From Tyzzerella sp. (GTDB lineage Bacteria > Bacillota > Clostridia > Lachnospirales > Lachnospiraceae), in the NCBI GenBank assembly GCA_017416155.1, contig JAFQDE010000007.1:45936-109935 (forward strand): a DNA stretch of 64,000 bases. Reading direction: 5' to 3'. The position numbers and the translations under genes were made by a program. Within the stretch, counting starts at the first letter, position 1, and the number at the start of each line of letters is the position of its first letter. Below, piece after piece: positions 15,546-24,574 of this stretch. The notes under the pieces were generated by a model that had not been told where the DNA came from, made no database searches, and worked only from the letters and a program-made list of their open reading frames with translations.

Positions 15546-15560
15546 TTCTTGAATTTCCTA

Positions 15561-16613
15561 TTAATACCATTTATTATTTTTTACAGCACTATTATGTTCG
15601 CTTAGATTTCTATTATATATAACGGTTCCATCTTGTTTTGCAAAGAAATAGTAGAATTCATTCTCTTCATAATTTACACACGCATCCATTGTCACTCCTG
15701 AAACCGTGCTGATCGGTCCTATCGGAAGCCCGTCATACTTATACGTATTATATGGCGAATCAATCTCCAAATGCTTATACAACACATCAACACCTGTTCT
15801 ATCCCATGCATAGTTAACTGTAATATCACTTTGAAGCAACATATTTGCCTCTAAACGATTCATAAATACACCCGCTATCTTCGGTCTGTCTTCATCAAAT
15901 AATGATTCCCTCTCGACAATAGAAGCAAATGTCAAAAATTCATGTGCCGTCCATCCGCGAGCTTCGAAGGTGTCTTTCGCCTCAGTCAGATACTTGTCCA
16001 TCATGTCAAGCGAACCATAAATAACATCTTTCAATGTGACATTACTATTATATAAGTAAGTTTCCGGATAAAGGTATCCTTCTAATGGATATTTAATACC
16101 CTCTTGCAGTATCTCATCTGTAATGAACCAATACTTCTCAATTAACGATTTCAAGAAAGACTCGTCGTTTAATAAATCCATAACTTCCGTTGCTTCTATT
16201 TTAAGTACTTCTGCAATCGACCCTGATATCTCCTTCAACGAATAGCCATCTAAAATTGTAACAGAAAACTGAACCACATGATCACCTGTAGGATTCGCCA
16301 TTATTTTAAAAATTTGTTCCAAACTCATATTCTGATTTAAAATATAGGAATTTGCCTGAAGATTTCCAACATCATTTAATTTCAAATATACTTTTCCGCA
16401 GAACACATCTTTCACAAGTCCCGCCTTCTCCAATGTGTATAGTACAGATGTCGCACTCTGCCCATTTTCAACAGTAACGATAATTTCTTTACTTTTATCC
16501 GACACCGGAGCGATTCCTTTCTTATAATAATTCCATGCAAATAATCCGGCTGCAAGACCAAGCACGATCAGTGTAGCACATATAATCAAAATAATTTTCG
16601 TAACTTTTTTCAT
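15561..16613 (-). CDS. mltG: MltG-type endolytic transglycosylase
   Basis: A 350-residue membrane-anchored enzyme. It has an N-terminal membrane helix (KIILIICATLIVLGLAAGLF) and a YceG/MltG domain containing EGYLYPETYLY, the catalytic-Glu motif ASIVERES and YDGLPIGPIS. MltG cuts nascent glycan strands and sets their length. The ATG at 16613 with GGAGG upstream is chosen; the open frame runs 71 codons further into the divergent perR promoter without a site. It is divergent from perR. Confidence 0.9.
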   Translation of the reverse strand: MKKVTKIILIICATLIVLGLAAGLFAWNYYKKGIAPVSDKSKEIIVTVENGQSATSVLYTLEKAGLVKDVFCGKVYLKLNDVGNLQANSYILNQNMSLEQIFKIMANPTGDHVVQFSVTILDGYSLKEISGSIAEVLKIEATEVMDLLNDESFLKSLIEKYWFITDEILQEGIKYPLEGYLYPETYLYNSNVTLKDVIYGSLDMMDKYLTEAKDTFEARGWTAHEFLTFASIVERESLFDEDRPKIAGVFMNRLEANMLLQSDITVNYAWDRTGVDVLYKHLEIDSPYNTYKYDGLPIGPISTVSGVTMDACVNYEENEFYYFFAKQDGTVIYNRNLSEHNSAVKNNKWY

Positions 16614-16692
16614 GTTTTTGTCCTCCATCTGCTTCATTGTAGAATATATATCAAATATACGCAAGTATTTAAAAATTTTTTTTAAAAAAGTG

Positions 16693-16740
16693 TTGACAAT
16701 TATAAAATGCTCTGCTATATTACAATTATAGTAACTATTA
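16693..16740 (+). promoter_or_regulatory. perR promoter with a Per-box-like operator
   Basis: TTGACA (16693-16698) and TATATT (16716-16721) are separated by 17 nt. Five bases downstream a 7-1-7 near-palindrome TTATAGT-A-ACTATTA (16726-16740) matches the Per/Fur box layout with one arm mismatch. Its position at the transcription start suggests autorepression by PerR. Confidence 0.65.
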
Positions 16741-16768
16741 TCATTATTGATTTGAGAGGAGGCTTCAT

Positions 16769-17158
16769 TTGGCAACATTAAAATATAGCAGGCAACGGGA
16801 ATCCATACAAGAGTTTTTGAATGCATCTTGTGACCACCCTACTGCGGATGATGTCTACATGAACGTGAGACAACAATATCCGAATATCAGTCTTGGGACA
16901 GTGTACCGCAACCTGAATCTACTCGCCGAATTGGGCGAAGCCATTAAAATTACAACTCCAAATGGCGGTGTTCATTTTGATGGACGCACAGAACCACATT
17001 ATCACTTCTGTTGTAATGAATGCGGTAACGTGTTGGACTTGGAGTTGGAGCAGCTGAATTGCATCAATGAGGCTGCCGGCAAGAATTTTGATGGAGTGAT
17101 TGAAAGTCATGAAATGCTGTTTTATGGAACCTGTAAAGATTGTCTAAAACAAAATTAA
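16769..17158 (+). CDS. perR: PerR-type Fur-family peroxide sensor/repressor
   Basis: A 129-residue Fur-family regulator. The N-terminal winged helix contains SLGTVYRNLNLLAELGEA. The dimerisation domain has HFDGRTEPHYHF for regulatory-metal binding and two C-x2-C pairs (CNEC, CKDC) for the structural zinc. The residue after the first zinc knuckle region is Asp (VLDLE), the PerR choice rather than the Glu usual in Fur. It starts at a TTG (16769) with GAGGAGG 6 nt upstream. It heads a four-gene oxidative-defence cluster with rubrerythrins, which supports the PerR call over Fur or Zur. Confidence 0.85.
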   Translation: MATLKYSRQRESIQEFLNASCDHPTADDVYMNVRQQYPNISLGTVYRNLNLLAELGEAIKITTPNGGVHFDGRTEPHYHFCCNECGNVLDLELEQLNCINEAAGKNFDGVIESHEMLFYGTCKDCLKQN

Positions 17159-17216
17159 GTTACTAAAAACTAAATACAAAAACAAAAAAATTATATTTTA
17201 AAAGGAGAAAAAAATT

Positions 17217-17759
17217 ATGAAAAAATTTGTATGTAGCGTATGTGGTTATGTTCATGAAGGAGATGCAGCACCGGCTCAATGCCCACAATGCAAAGTGCCT
17301 GCAGAAAAGTTTACAGAGCAAAAAGGTGAAAGAGAATGGGCAGCAGAACATGTTGTTGGTGTAGCTAAGGGCGTTAGCGAAGACATCATTATGGACCTTA
17401 GAGCAAACTTTGAAGGTGAATGTACAGAAGTTGGTATGTACCTTGCTATGGCTAGAGTTGCTCATAGAGAAGGATATCCGGAAATCGGATTATATTGGGA
17501 AAAAGCTGCTTGGGAAGAAGCAGAACATGCTGCAAAATTTGCAGAGCTTCTCGGCGAAGTTGTAACAGACAGCACAAAGAAGAATCTTGAAATGAGAATC
17601 GATGCTGAAAACGGTGCAACAGCAGGTAAATTTGACCTTGCAAAACGTGCAAAAGCTCAGAACCTTGACGCAATCCATGATACAGTTCATGAAATGGCCC
17701 GTGACGAGGCGAGACACGGAAAAGCTTTCGAAGGTCTTCTTGCAAGATACTTCGGCTAA
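17217..17759 (+). CDS. Reverse rubrerythrin (N-terminal rubredoxin, C-terminal ferritin-like diiron domain)
   Basis: A 180-residue peroxide/oxygen reductase. Unlike classical rubrerythrin, the rubredoxin-like FeS4 site is at the N-terminus (CSVCGYVH...CPQCKVP, residues 6-29). The diiron four-helix domain follows, with E-x2-H type ligands ([10 protein letters not shown] and [12 protein letters not shown]). Clostridial reverse rubrerythrins reduce peroxide and oxygen with electrons from NADH via rubredoxin. It lies 58 bp after perR and 23 bp before a rubredoxin gene. Confidence 0.92.
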   Translation: MKKFVCSVCGYVHEGDAAPAQCPQCKVPAEKFTEQKGEREWAAEHVVGVAKGVSEDIIMDLRANFEGECTEVGMYLAMARVAHREGYPEIGLYWEKAAWEEAEHAAKFAELLGEVVTDSTKKNLEMRIDAENGATAGKFDLAKRAKAQNLDAIHDTVHEMARDEARHGKAFEGLLARYFG

Positions 17760-17782
17760 ACTAAGAAAGGAAGTAATGAATT

Positions 17783-17935
17783 ATGAAATATTTATGTCCA
17801 TGTGGTTATGAATACGACCCAGTAGTTGGTGATCCGGATAACGGAATCGCACCTGGAACTGCTTGGGAAGATGTACCGGAAGATTTCCTTTGCCCTATCT
17901 GCGGGTTAGGAAAAGACGTTTTTGAAGAAATTTAA
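17783..17935 (+). CDS. Rubredoxin
   Basis: A 50-residue electron carrier. The two iron-binding knuckles are CPCGYEYDP (with C-x-C-G spacing instead of the usual C-x2-C-G) and CPICGLGKD. The core [20 protein letters not shown] is the rubredoxin hallmark. AAAGGAAG precedes the ATG. It lies between the two rubrerythrin genes and is the likely electron donor for both. The single-residue spacing in the first knuckle deserves note, as most rubredoxins have two residues there. Confidence 0.92.
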   Translation: MKYLCPCGYEYDPVVGDPDNGIAPGTAWEDVPEDFLCPICGLGKDVFEEI

Positions 17936-17968
17936 CAAAAAATATCAATAATTAGGAGGATGTGTATC

Positions 17969-18505
17969 ATGTCTAAATACGCAGGAACAAAAACAGAGAA
18001 AAACTTAATGGAAGCATTTGCAGGCGAGTCTATGGCTCGTAACAAATACACTTACTTTGCATCAGTTGCTAAAAAAGCAGGATTCGAGCAGATTGCAGCT
18101 CTCTTCCTTGAGACAGCTGATCAGGAAAAAGAACACGCGAAAATGTGGTTCAAAGAATTCCACGGCTTAGGTGACACAGCACAGAACTTAATCTGGGCTG
18201 CAGAAGGTGAAAATGATGAGTGGACAAATATGTACGCTCGTATGGCTGATGAAGCTGAAGAAGAAGGCTTTACAGAATTGGCTAGAAAATTCCGTTATGT
18301 TGCAGCTGTTGAGAAATCTCATGAAGAACGCTACAACAGATTACTCAAACACTTACAAGAAGGTAACACTTTCAAAGGGGAATCTCCACTTGGATGGAAA
18401 TGCCGTAACTGCGGTTACATCCACTTGGGCGAGGAAGCTCCTGTTGTATGTCCATCATGTGCTCATCCACAAGCGTACTTTGAAAGAAAAGCTGAAAACT
18501 ACTAG
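17969..18505 (+). CDS. Classical rubrerythrin
   Basis: A 178-residue protein. The N-terminal diiron domain carries [42 protein letters not shown] and VEKSHEERY. The C-terminal rubredoxin-like site is CRNCGYIH...CPSCAHP. It reduces hydrogen peroxide in anaerobes. The second ATG (17969) is chosen as the start because AGGAGG lies 9 nt upstream; the ATG at 17960 abuts the site. A strong terminator follows, closing the perR cluster. Confidence 0.93.
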   Translation: MSKYAGTKTEKNLMEAFAGESMARNKYTYFASVAKKAGFEQIAALFLETADQEKEHAKMWFKEFHGLGDTAQNLIWAAEGENDEWTNMYARMADEAEEEGFTELARKFRYVAAVEKSHEERYNRLLKHLQEGNTFKGESPLGWKCRNCGYIHLGEEAPVVCPSCAHPQAYFERKAENY

Positions 18506-18527
18506 GATCTCCCCCCTAATAGTAATA

Positions 18528-18559
18528 AAGAAGACTTGGAACTCCCTCCAAGTCTTCTT
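18528..18559. terminator. Terminator between rubrerythrin and pyridoxal kinase genes
   Basis: AAGAAGACTTGGA (18528-18540) pairs perfectly with TCCAAGTCTTCTT (18547-18559) around a 6-nt loop, followed by a T-rich tail. It can serve both convergent genes. Confidence 0.9.
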
Positions 18560-18565
18560 CCTTTT

Positions 18566-19399
18566 TTACTCATTAATAAATCCGATTAATTTTCCGAGTA
18601 CCGGTTCAAATGCTGCACCATACCAGTGTTTGTCTAATTTTGCAGTTTCTTTGATACACTCTACTGTATAATCTGCTGCAATCTTCGCTGCCTTATAAGC
18701 ACTTTTTCCTCTTACCAAAGCTCCAACAAATGCCGATGCATAAATATCTCCTGTTCCATGACAACTATTTGGCATCTTGTCATGTTCGTAGTAAGCATAT
18801 TTGCCATCCTCATATACAACCACACCTGTTTTTCCTTTTTCATAAGCAATTCCGGTAAATATCACATTCTTGCATCCAAGTGCAACTAATTTTTCCAATA
18901 TTTCATCAATATATGCGCGGTCGTATTCTGTCTTGTACTCTACTCCTGTAAGGAAACATGCCTCTGTTATATTCGGTACAATGTAATCTGCCTTTCCGCA
19001 AAGCCCTTTCATTGCCTCCACAAATTCAGCATCGAATCCCGGATAGAGATTGCCATTGTCCGCCATTGCCGGGTCCACAACCTTCACACATGTATCAGAA
19101 GCAGTATCTGCAAAGATATCTTCCACATAAGCTATCTGCTTCGTACTTCCGAGATACCCTGTATAAATAGCATCAAACTTAATTTCTTCTTTCATCCAAT
19201 GCTGTTTGATGTTTGGCATATCCTCTGTCAAGTCGCGAAATGTATAACCACTGAATCCCGCTGTATGTGTGGAAAGTACTGCTGATGGTAACACGCAAGT
19301 CTCTAGTCCACAGGCTGAGAGGATTGGAAGTGCTACAGTAAGGGAGCATTGTCCTACACATGATATATCTTGAATCGTAAGTATTTTTTTATAAGACAT
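18566..19399 (-). CDS. Pyridoxal/pyridoxamine kinase (PfkB-ribokinase superfamily)
   Basis: A 277-residue kinase that phosphorylates B6 vitamers to make pyridoxal 5'-phosphate. It starts with a pyridoxal-kinase-type TIQDISCVGQCSL; mid-protein it has VDPAMADNG and VPNITEA, and near the end the catalytic GTGD motif in CHGTGDIYASAFVGAL. AAGGAGAT precedes the start. A MocR-type regulator gene lies directly upstream on the same strand, 73 bp away, which is the usual partner of B6 genes. Confidence 0.87.
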   Translation of the reverse strand: MSYKKILTIQDISCVGQCSLTVALPILSACGLETCVLPSAVLSTHTAGFSGYTFRDLTEDMPNIKQHWMKEEIKFDAIYTGYLGSTKQIAYVEDIFADTASDTCVKVVDPAMADNGNLYPGFDAEFVEAMKGLCGKADYIVPNITEACFLTGVEYKTEYDRAYIDEILEKLVALGCKNVIFTGIAYEKGKTGVVVYEDGKYAYYEHDKMPNSCHGTGDIYASAFVGALVRGKSAYKAAKIAADYTVECIKETAKLDKHWYGAAFEPVLGKLIGFINE

Positions 19400-19436
19400 A
19401 AAATCATCTCCTTGTTATTCGTTATGATTATGCCTT

Positions 19437-19483
19437 ATTATAACCTTTTTTGGTATTGTTAAAATATCCAAATCAGAAAATAT
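19437..19483 (-). promoter_or_regulatory. Putative regulated promoter of the pyridoxal kinase gene
   Basis: A perfect TATAAT (-10, 19442-19437) has no good -35 at the proper distance, as expected for an activator-dependent promoter. Upstream, two direct copies of the 7-mer AAAATAT (plus strand, 19461-19467 and 19477-19483) start 16 nt apart. MocR-type proteins bind such direct repeats. The second repeat overlaps the end of the regulator gene. Confidence 0.45.
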
Positions 19484-20597
19484 TTGTATGACCAGATTTT
19501 TCTTTTCGTTTTGCTCTTCGCACTCGGTTGATATGCCTCTCAAAATCTCCATTGTTCAGTAGTTCCGCTAAAACCAACTGTTCAAATACCGGAGCTGTAC
19601 AAGAGTAAAATCCCAATTTCTCATCAAATTCTTGAGCTAAATGCTCCGGAAGAACCATATATCCAATACGCATAGACGGCGCGATTGTCTCTGAGAATGT
19701 ATTAAGATAGATGACATTTTCATTTTTTGCAAGGGAAAACACGGTATCCTCATTCTTTTTAGATACTGTAAGTTCTGATGCGTAATTGTCTTCTATAATA
19801 TAACCTTTTCGTTGTTCCGCCCAACGAAGATACTCCTGCCTTTTTGACACATCGGCTGTCACTCCGCTTGGATAACTGTTAAATGGTGTGACGTGAAGAA
19901 TAGTTGCTTCTGTTTTTTCTAATTCTGACGTTCGTATTCCGTTTTGCCCCATCTCAAGCATGTCACAAACAACATGATTCGCCTCGTACACTTGCTGAAT
20001 CTTTTCATAAGACGGCTTTTCTAAACCAATCTTAGGATTCTCTCCCAAAAGCTGCACAATCAGACTGTAGAGATACTCCGCACCGGCACCAATAACAATC
20101 TGTTCCGGAACAACCATAATGCCATTACTTCTTATCAGATAATTGGTGATTGCGCTTCTTAATTCATAGCACCCTTTGTTTGGTGCCTTTACCAGAATTT
20201 CCTCCCCATAATCTGATAGCACCTTTCTCATAACTTTTGCTAACACCGAAAATGGAAAGTCATATTTCATCCGTTCATGCTCCCGTACACGGGATGGCTC
20301 GCGATGAGGCTCGTCATGAAACTCATTTATGTGCTCTTCCGCGGAGTAAAAGTCGCTTTCACGATAAATCACATAATATCCGCTACGCTCTCTGGCTTCA
20401 ATATACCCTTCATCACAGAGAATCGAATACGTATGCTCTACTGTAATTACACTGACACCGGTTTCCTCCGCAAGCATTCTCTTGGACGGTAATTTGCTTC
20501 CGCACGAAAGGACACCGTCTATAATATCCTTTTTCATTTGTTTATATAATTGTATGTATGCAAATCCCTCTTTTTCTAAATCTACATGGTATTTCAT
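19473..20597 (-). CDS. MocR/PdxR-like GntR-aminotransferase fusion regulator, short and lacking the cofactor lysine
   Basis: A 374-residue protein. Residues about 12-75 are a GntR winged helix (GSKLPSKRMLAEETGVSVIT). The remainder is an aminotransferase-like fold I domain (VIGAGAEYLYSLIVQLLGE, IIEDNYASEL). In normal members the cofactor is bound by the Lys of an FSKTLAP-type motif; here the motif is TFSETIAPSMRIGY with Glu303 (codon GAG). The protein also stops right after the RHINRVRRAKR helix, leaving out the last roughly 70-80 residues of the fold. It is probably a transcription regulator of the adjacent pyridoxal kinase gene, but it may no longer sense PLP covalently. Confidence 0.78.
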   Translation of the reverse strand: MKYHVDLEKEGFAYIQLYKQMKKDIIDGVLSCGSKLPSKRMLAEETGVSVITVEHTYSILCDEGYIEARERSGYYVIYRESDFYSAEEHINEFHDEPHREPSRVREHERMKYDFPFSVLAKVMRKVLSDYGEEILVKAPNKGCYELRSAITNYLIRSNGIMVVPEQIVIGAGAEYLYSLIVQLLGENPKIGLEKPSYEKIQQVYEANHVVCDMLEMGQNGIRTSELEKTEATILHVTPFNSYPSGVTADVSKRQEYLRWAEQRKGYIIEDNYASELTVSKKNEDTVFSLAKNENVIYLNTFSETIAPSMRIGYMVLPEHLAQEFDEKLGFYSCTAPVFEQLVLAELLNNGDFERHINRVRRAKRKEKSGHTNIF

Positions 20598-20675
20598 CTG
20601 ATTATATCCTTTTTCCTATATTTGCAAAATTTATATTGTCAGAATCTATTTTATGCTCTTTGGGGAGAAATGTAA

Positions 20676-20706
20676 AGATGGGTTGCTCAAAAAGGGCAAC
20701 CCATCT
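20676..20706. terminator. Terminator of the ABC exporter operon
   Basis: AGATGGGTTGC (20676-20686) pairs with GCAACCCATCT (20696-20706) around a 9-nt loop, 17 bp past the DUF4340 stop. The sequence leading out leftward is T-rich (TTTACATTTC). Confidence 0.75.
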
Positions 20707-20723
20707 GTTGTTTCACTATTTTA

Positions 20724-21302
20724 TTATTCTGACACTTCACCCATATTTTCTGTCGTGTCTTCTGTGTTCGTTTCTTCCCCTACTTCTTCCTCTGCCTCCA
20801 AAGCAGTAATATCAAATTCCAATGCATCAACTGCAAAATTTCCAATCACATAGATCACCACCTTGTCGCCTATTGTTGCATAATAATTACCATCAACAGC
20901 ATCTCCGATATAAAGTGTAACCTCTGTCCCGGAATTCGCTTTCAGCTTAATGGTATATTCCGGTTCCTCTAATCCATAGGAATACAACTCATCTGCTCCC
21001 TCAAGAACACGAACGGCCTGCACTTGTGATAGTGCATTTGCAATTGTGTCCACTGCATCACTGTCAAGATTAATTTCACTATTATCTGTAACGGTCCAAA
21101 CACCCTCACTTTTCGTAAAAGACATGGTTGTTTCTCCGTCTGTGTATTCCATCGCAGACAAATTTCCAATCTCCGTTACCATGATGGTTTCGTCCTGCCC
21201 TTTCTCTGTTTGAATCTTATTCGCATACTGCATAAGAAAATAAAGACCAATCAGGACAACAAATACAGCCAGTAAGATAATCATTGTTCTATACTTTTTC
21301 AT
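20724..21302 (-). CDS. DUF4340 membrane-anchored protein
   Basis: A 192-residue protein with an N-terminal membrane helix (TMIILLAVFVVLIGLYFLMQYA). An extracytoplasmic beta-rich DUF4340 domain follows (MSFTKSEGVWTVTDNSEINLD, YGLEEPEYTIKLKANSG, VTLYIGDAVDGNYYA). The C-terminus is acidic. It is the last gene of an ATPase-permease-GldG-DUF4340 operon; the start lies 8 nt past the GldG stop, so translation is coupled. DUF4340 regularly accompanies Gld-like exporters, with no known biochemical role. Confidence 0.82.
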   Translation of the reverse strand: MKKYRTMIILLAVFVVLIGLYFLMQYANKIQTEKGQDETIMVTEIGNLSAMEYTDGETTMSFTKSEGVWTVTDNSEINLDSDAVDTIANALSQVQAVRVLEGADELYSYGLEEPEYTIKLKANSGTEVTLYIGDAVDGNYYATIGDKVVIYVIGNFAVDALEFDITALEAEEEVGEETNTEDTTENMGEVSE

Positions 21303-21310
21303 ACTGATAC

Positions 21311-22693
21311 CTATGCCTTTCTGCGCTTTAACCATGTTACGAATCCACCTATTAAAATGACTACCGGAACACCGACAATTACAATCAGTGTTGAAAGACC
21401 CACATTTTGCATAGTATTGTAGGTGATTGCCAAGCTCTTTGGTGCAATCGAAGCATTGCTTCCTTCTTCAAAATTGCTTGTGACTGCATTCATAAAGAGT
21501 GTATTATTCTCCAAAGTACTGTAAGCTTTTGTTATATTTTCATCTACTAAAGTATCTGATGTTATAATAGTCAATCGTGCTTTATCTTCTGTAGCCACCG
21601 CCCCAAGTACATAGCTACCTTGTTCCTGCACTTCTTCGGTTATCTTATATCCTCCGGCACTTGATGTCGACATGAAGCTTTCCACTGTAATGGTGTCTCT
21701 GGCCGGGTCAACTGTCTTCATACCTCTTGGATACAGCATTAACACCATCTCAGATTCCAACCCTGTTGCCAAGTCGCCACTTACAGACAATGTCGGGAAC
21801 ACATAGTACGGATTCTGCTGATAACATCTCTGTGTATCTGCCATATAACCATCTACAACTTCCAATCCGTATTCCAAAAGAAGACCGTTTAAATTCGTTA
21901 GCATCTTATCTGTCTCACCCATGAGATAAATTACATTTCCACCATTTTGCAAATATGCTGATAAATTCTTTACTTCATCCTCTGTAAAATCTGTGGTTGG
22001 TCCGTATAAGAAGAGCAAATCACAGTCCTCCGGAATCTCTGTCTGCATCAGTGTATTAATCTCCTCTGTGGAGAAATTAGACTTCGCAAACAAGTCGGAT
22101 AAAGTGTCGGAAAGTGTTTTTTCACCATGCCCTGCTGTGTAGTAAATTTTTTGTGTCGTTTCATTTACTACATAATTAACCGCACTTGTAAGCTGACCTT
22201 CCGCATCAAAAGCCGTTTCCTCATAGGTTCCATAATAATAGTAGGCCATCTCATCATACGTAATCATATCGCTCATAGCGATTTTCATACTCTTTCCGGT
22301 CTCCTCACACGAAACAATGATTGTATTAGACTCTGCATTGTTCGCAACCAAAACTGTTGGATGAAGCACCGGGTCTGTCCATTTTACAGAAAGTTTTTTG
22401 GAAAGTCCTGCATATTTCTCCACAAATATCTTGATACGCTCATCTGTCGCATCTTTTTCTGCTAAAATATGAATTTCAACCTTCTTATCCAGACTCTTTA
22501 ATAATGCCTTGCTCTGATCTGTGATTTCATACAGATTGTTGCTACTAAGGTCTATGTTCTTCCAACTCTCGGGGAATTGTCCCGCCACCATATTTATCAT
22601 AATGACAATGGCTACTGCTACTGCAACAAGAAGTGTGCTGTACGTTCCATAACGCGCTTGTGGGCTCTTTAATATTGCTTTTATTTTCTCCAT
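21311..22693 (-). CDS. GldG-like ABC exporter auxiliary protein
   Basis: A 460-residue protein with one membrane helix near the N-terminus (STLLVAVAVAIVIMINMVAG) and one at the C-terminus (LSTLIVIVGVPVVILIGGFV). A large outer domain lies between them, including VEIHILAEKD, YYTAGHGEKTLSDTL and LLFLYGPTTDFTEDEV, the GldG/ABC_transp_aux pattern. AGGAGGTGTGTG precedes the ATG at 22693; an earlier GTG in frame is too close. It acts with the permease and ATPase upstream. The substrate is unknown; in Bacteroidetes, Gld homologues serve gliding, which does not apply here. Confidence 0.87.
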   Translation of the reverse strand: MEKIKAILKSPQARYGTYSTLLVAVAVAIVIMINMVAGQFPESWKNIDLSSNNLYEITDQSKALLKSLDKKVEIHILAEKDATDERIKIFVEKYAGLSKKLSVKWTDPVLHPTVLVANNAESNTIIVSCEETGKSMKIAMSDMITYDEMAYYYYGTYEETAFDAEGQLTSAVNYVVNETTQKIYYTAGHGEKTLSDTLSDLFAKSNFSTEEINTLMQTEIPEDCDLLFLYGPTTDFTEDEVKNLSAYLQNGGNVIYLMGETDKMLTNLNGLLLEYGLEVVDGYMADTQRCYQQNPYYVFPTLSVSGDLATGLESEMVLMLYPRGMKTVDPARDTITVESFMSTSSAGGYKITEEVQEQGSYVLGAVATEDKARLTIITSDTLVDENITKAYSTLENNTLFMNAVTSNFEEGSNASIAPKSLAITYNTMQNVGLSTLIVIVGVPVVILIGGFVTWLKRRKA

Positions 22694-22705
22694 ATCACAC
22701 ACCTC

Positions 22706-23425
22706 CTAACTCCAGCGTCTTTTTTGTATGGTCTGAATAGTCAGAAATACAAACAAGAACACAAGTGAAATACAAAGCATTAAACCACTGATATCCAGTA
22801 GACTATTATCAATCAAACTAGAGAGCAGTGATGCAAAATCTAATTTACCCAAGAAATTTTTTAACCATGTGCCAACAGTACCATCCGGGAGGAATCCTAG
22901 CAAGCCACTCCACATGTTAAATGCGAGAAGGACTGCAAAGGTGCTGACTGCAGCTATAATCTGACTCTCTGTCAGTGACGATAAGAACATACCAATTGCT
23001 ATATACACACAACCAATTGCAAAATATACCAAAATCGCCGCATAATCCACCTTAAGATACGCGGTCCCCTGCATCTTTATAACCAATGGATATACGCTTG
23101 ACAATGCTACCGGTATTGCAAACACGGTAATCATCGCCAAAAATTTACCCAATACAATTCCTGTGACACTTACCGGTGCCGTAAGTAACAATTGGTCTGT
23201 CTTGCTTTTGCGCTCTTCTGCAAAACTCTTCATCGTAAGCACCGGAACTGCAATCATAAAGATAAACAACGTGGATGACAGTACATATGAGAAGTACGGA
23301 TATCCCATGTTCAGATTATATGCTGTAAAATAAATGCCCACAAAAACCATCATAAATGCGATAAACGCATACCCTATCATGGACTGGAAATAGGACTTTA
23401 ATTCTCTTTTATAAATCGCTTTCAT
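22706..23425 (-). CDS. ABC-2 type permease (GldF-like)
   Basis: A 239-residue inner-membrane protein with about six hydrophobic segments (for example GYAFIAFMMVFVGIYFTA, ITVFAIPVALSSVYPLV, IIAAVSTFAVLLAFNMW). The cytoplasmic motif MKSFAEERKSKTDQLLLTAPV is typical of ABC-2 permeases. It overlaps the upstream ATPase gene by 17 nt. Confidence 0.9.
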   Translation of the reverse strand: MKAIYKRELKSYFQSMIGYAFIAFMMVFVGIYFTAYNLNMGYPYFSYVLSSTLFIFMIAVPVLTMKSFAEERKSKTDQLLLTAPVSVTGIVLGKFLAMITVFAIPVALSSVYPLVIKMQGTAYLKVDYAAILVYFAIGCVYIAIGMFLSSLTESQIIAAVSTFAVLLAFNMWSGLLGFLPDGTVGTWLKNFLGKLDFASLLSSLIDNSLLDISGLMLCISLVFLFVFLTIQTIQKRRWS

Positions 23426-24425
23426 CTTCTATTTCCTCCTCGTCTTCATAATCCTCTTCATGTGTATAATCTGCTTCAACCTCAATTTCATCAGGAGCAT
23501 TTGAATCGGTTAACTCTAGGAATATGTCTTCCAAACTTGCTGTCTCTCTCTTGAGTGTAAGTAACTGACAGTCTGCCAGTGCAAGCGCACGCGAAAGTTC
23601 CTTTCGAAGGTCTTCTTCTTGCGTCTTGATTACAACAACAACGATGCCTTCTCCTGATTTCTTAATTTCCCACGACATGTCTTTTTCCATGGATACAAGA
23701 ACCTGCTCTACTACATCCCCTTCATCTTCTACTTCGAGTGTAATAGTTTCTGTCTTATCCAATAATTTCTCCAGATTCTCAGGCGTATCGCTTGCAACGA
23801 GTTTTCCTTTGGAAATAATCATAATGTAGTCACATATTTCTCTCACTTCTGCTAAAATATGTGAACTCAAAATCACAGTATGGTTTTCTGCCAATTTACG
23901 AATCAATTCTCGTATCTCAATAATCTGTTTCGGGTCAAGGCCAACCATTGGCTCATCAAGAATGATAATCTCCGGAAAATCGATAATTGCCTGCGCAAGA
24001 CCTACTCTCTGCTTGTAACCTTTTGAGAGGTTTTTAATCAGGCGTGTTTTTACATCCTCTAATTGAACCATCTCGATTACTTCCGCTACTGCATTTTCAA
24101 TTTCTTTCTTTGGAATCTTTTTCAGTTCTGCAACAAATTTCAAATATTCCATAACAGTCATGTCTGTATATAATGGCGGAAGCTCCGGAAGGTATCCGAT
24201 ACTCTGTTTAGCAAGTTCCGGCTCTTTTAAAATGTCATGTCCGTTAATCAACACTTCTCCGGAAGTTGCTCCTATGTATCCCGTCATAATGTTCATGGTG
24301 GTCGATTTCCCGGCACCATTCGGTCCTAAGAATCCATAGATTTGTCCCTGCTCTACAGTAAAGCTTAGGTTATCTACTGCCAAGTGACTACCGTATTTTT
24401 TTACTAGATTTCTTACTTCTATCAC
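23409..24425 (-). CDS. ABC transporter ATP-binding protein
   Basis: A 338-residue ATPase with Walker A GPNGAGKST, signature LSKGYKQRVGLAQ, Walker B IIILDEPMVGLDP and switch His in ILSSHIL. About 60 residues after the core form a C-terminal regulatory domain, ending in an acidic tail (EDYEDEEEIEDESD). It begins with GTG at 24425. It is the first gene of the four-gene exporter operon that ends at 20724. Confidence 0.92.
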   Translation of the reverse strand: MIEVRNLVKKYGSHLAVDNLSFTVEQGQIYGFLGPNGAGKSTTMNIMTGYIGATSGEVLINGHDILKEPELAKQSIGYLPELPPLYTDMTVMEYLKFVAELKKIPKKEIENAVAEVIEMVQLEDVKTRLIKNLSKGYKQRVGLAQAIIDFPEIIILDEPMVGLDPKQIIEIRELIRKLAENHTVILSSHILAEVREICDYIMIISKGKLVASDTPENLEKLLDKTETITLEVEDEGDVVEQVLVSMEKDMSWEIKKSGEGIVVVVIKTQEEDLRKELSRALALADCQLLTLKRETASLEDIFLELTDSNAPDEIEVEADYTHEEDYEDEEEIEDESDL

Positions 24426-24535
24426 TTTCTTTCATTTCCTTTCTTTTCGTATAATATTTTTTCATTGTATCACAGGTCTTTGTATAAACTTTGTATAAAA
24501 TGTGTCTATTTTGTGAAATTTCCGACTTTTAATTA

Positions 24536-24574
24536 ACAAGAGCGATGATGGCTTAAAACCTTCATCGCTCTTGT
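24536..24574 (-). terminator. Terminator overlapping the end of the HAD gene
   Basis: ACAAGAGCGATGA (24536-24548) pairs perfectly with TCATCGCTCTTGT (24562-24574) around a 13-nt loop. The right arm contains the HAD stop codon and its last codons, so the coding sequence and terminator share bases. Confidence 0.75.
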
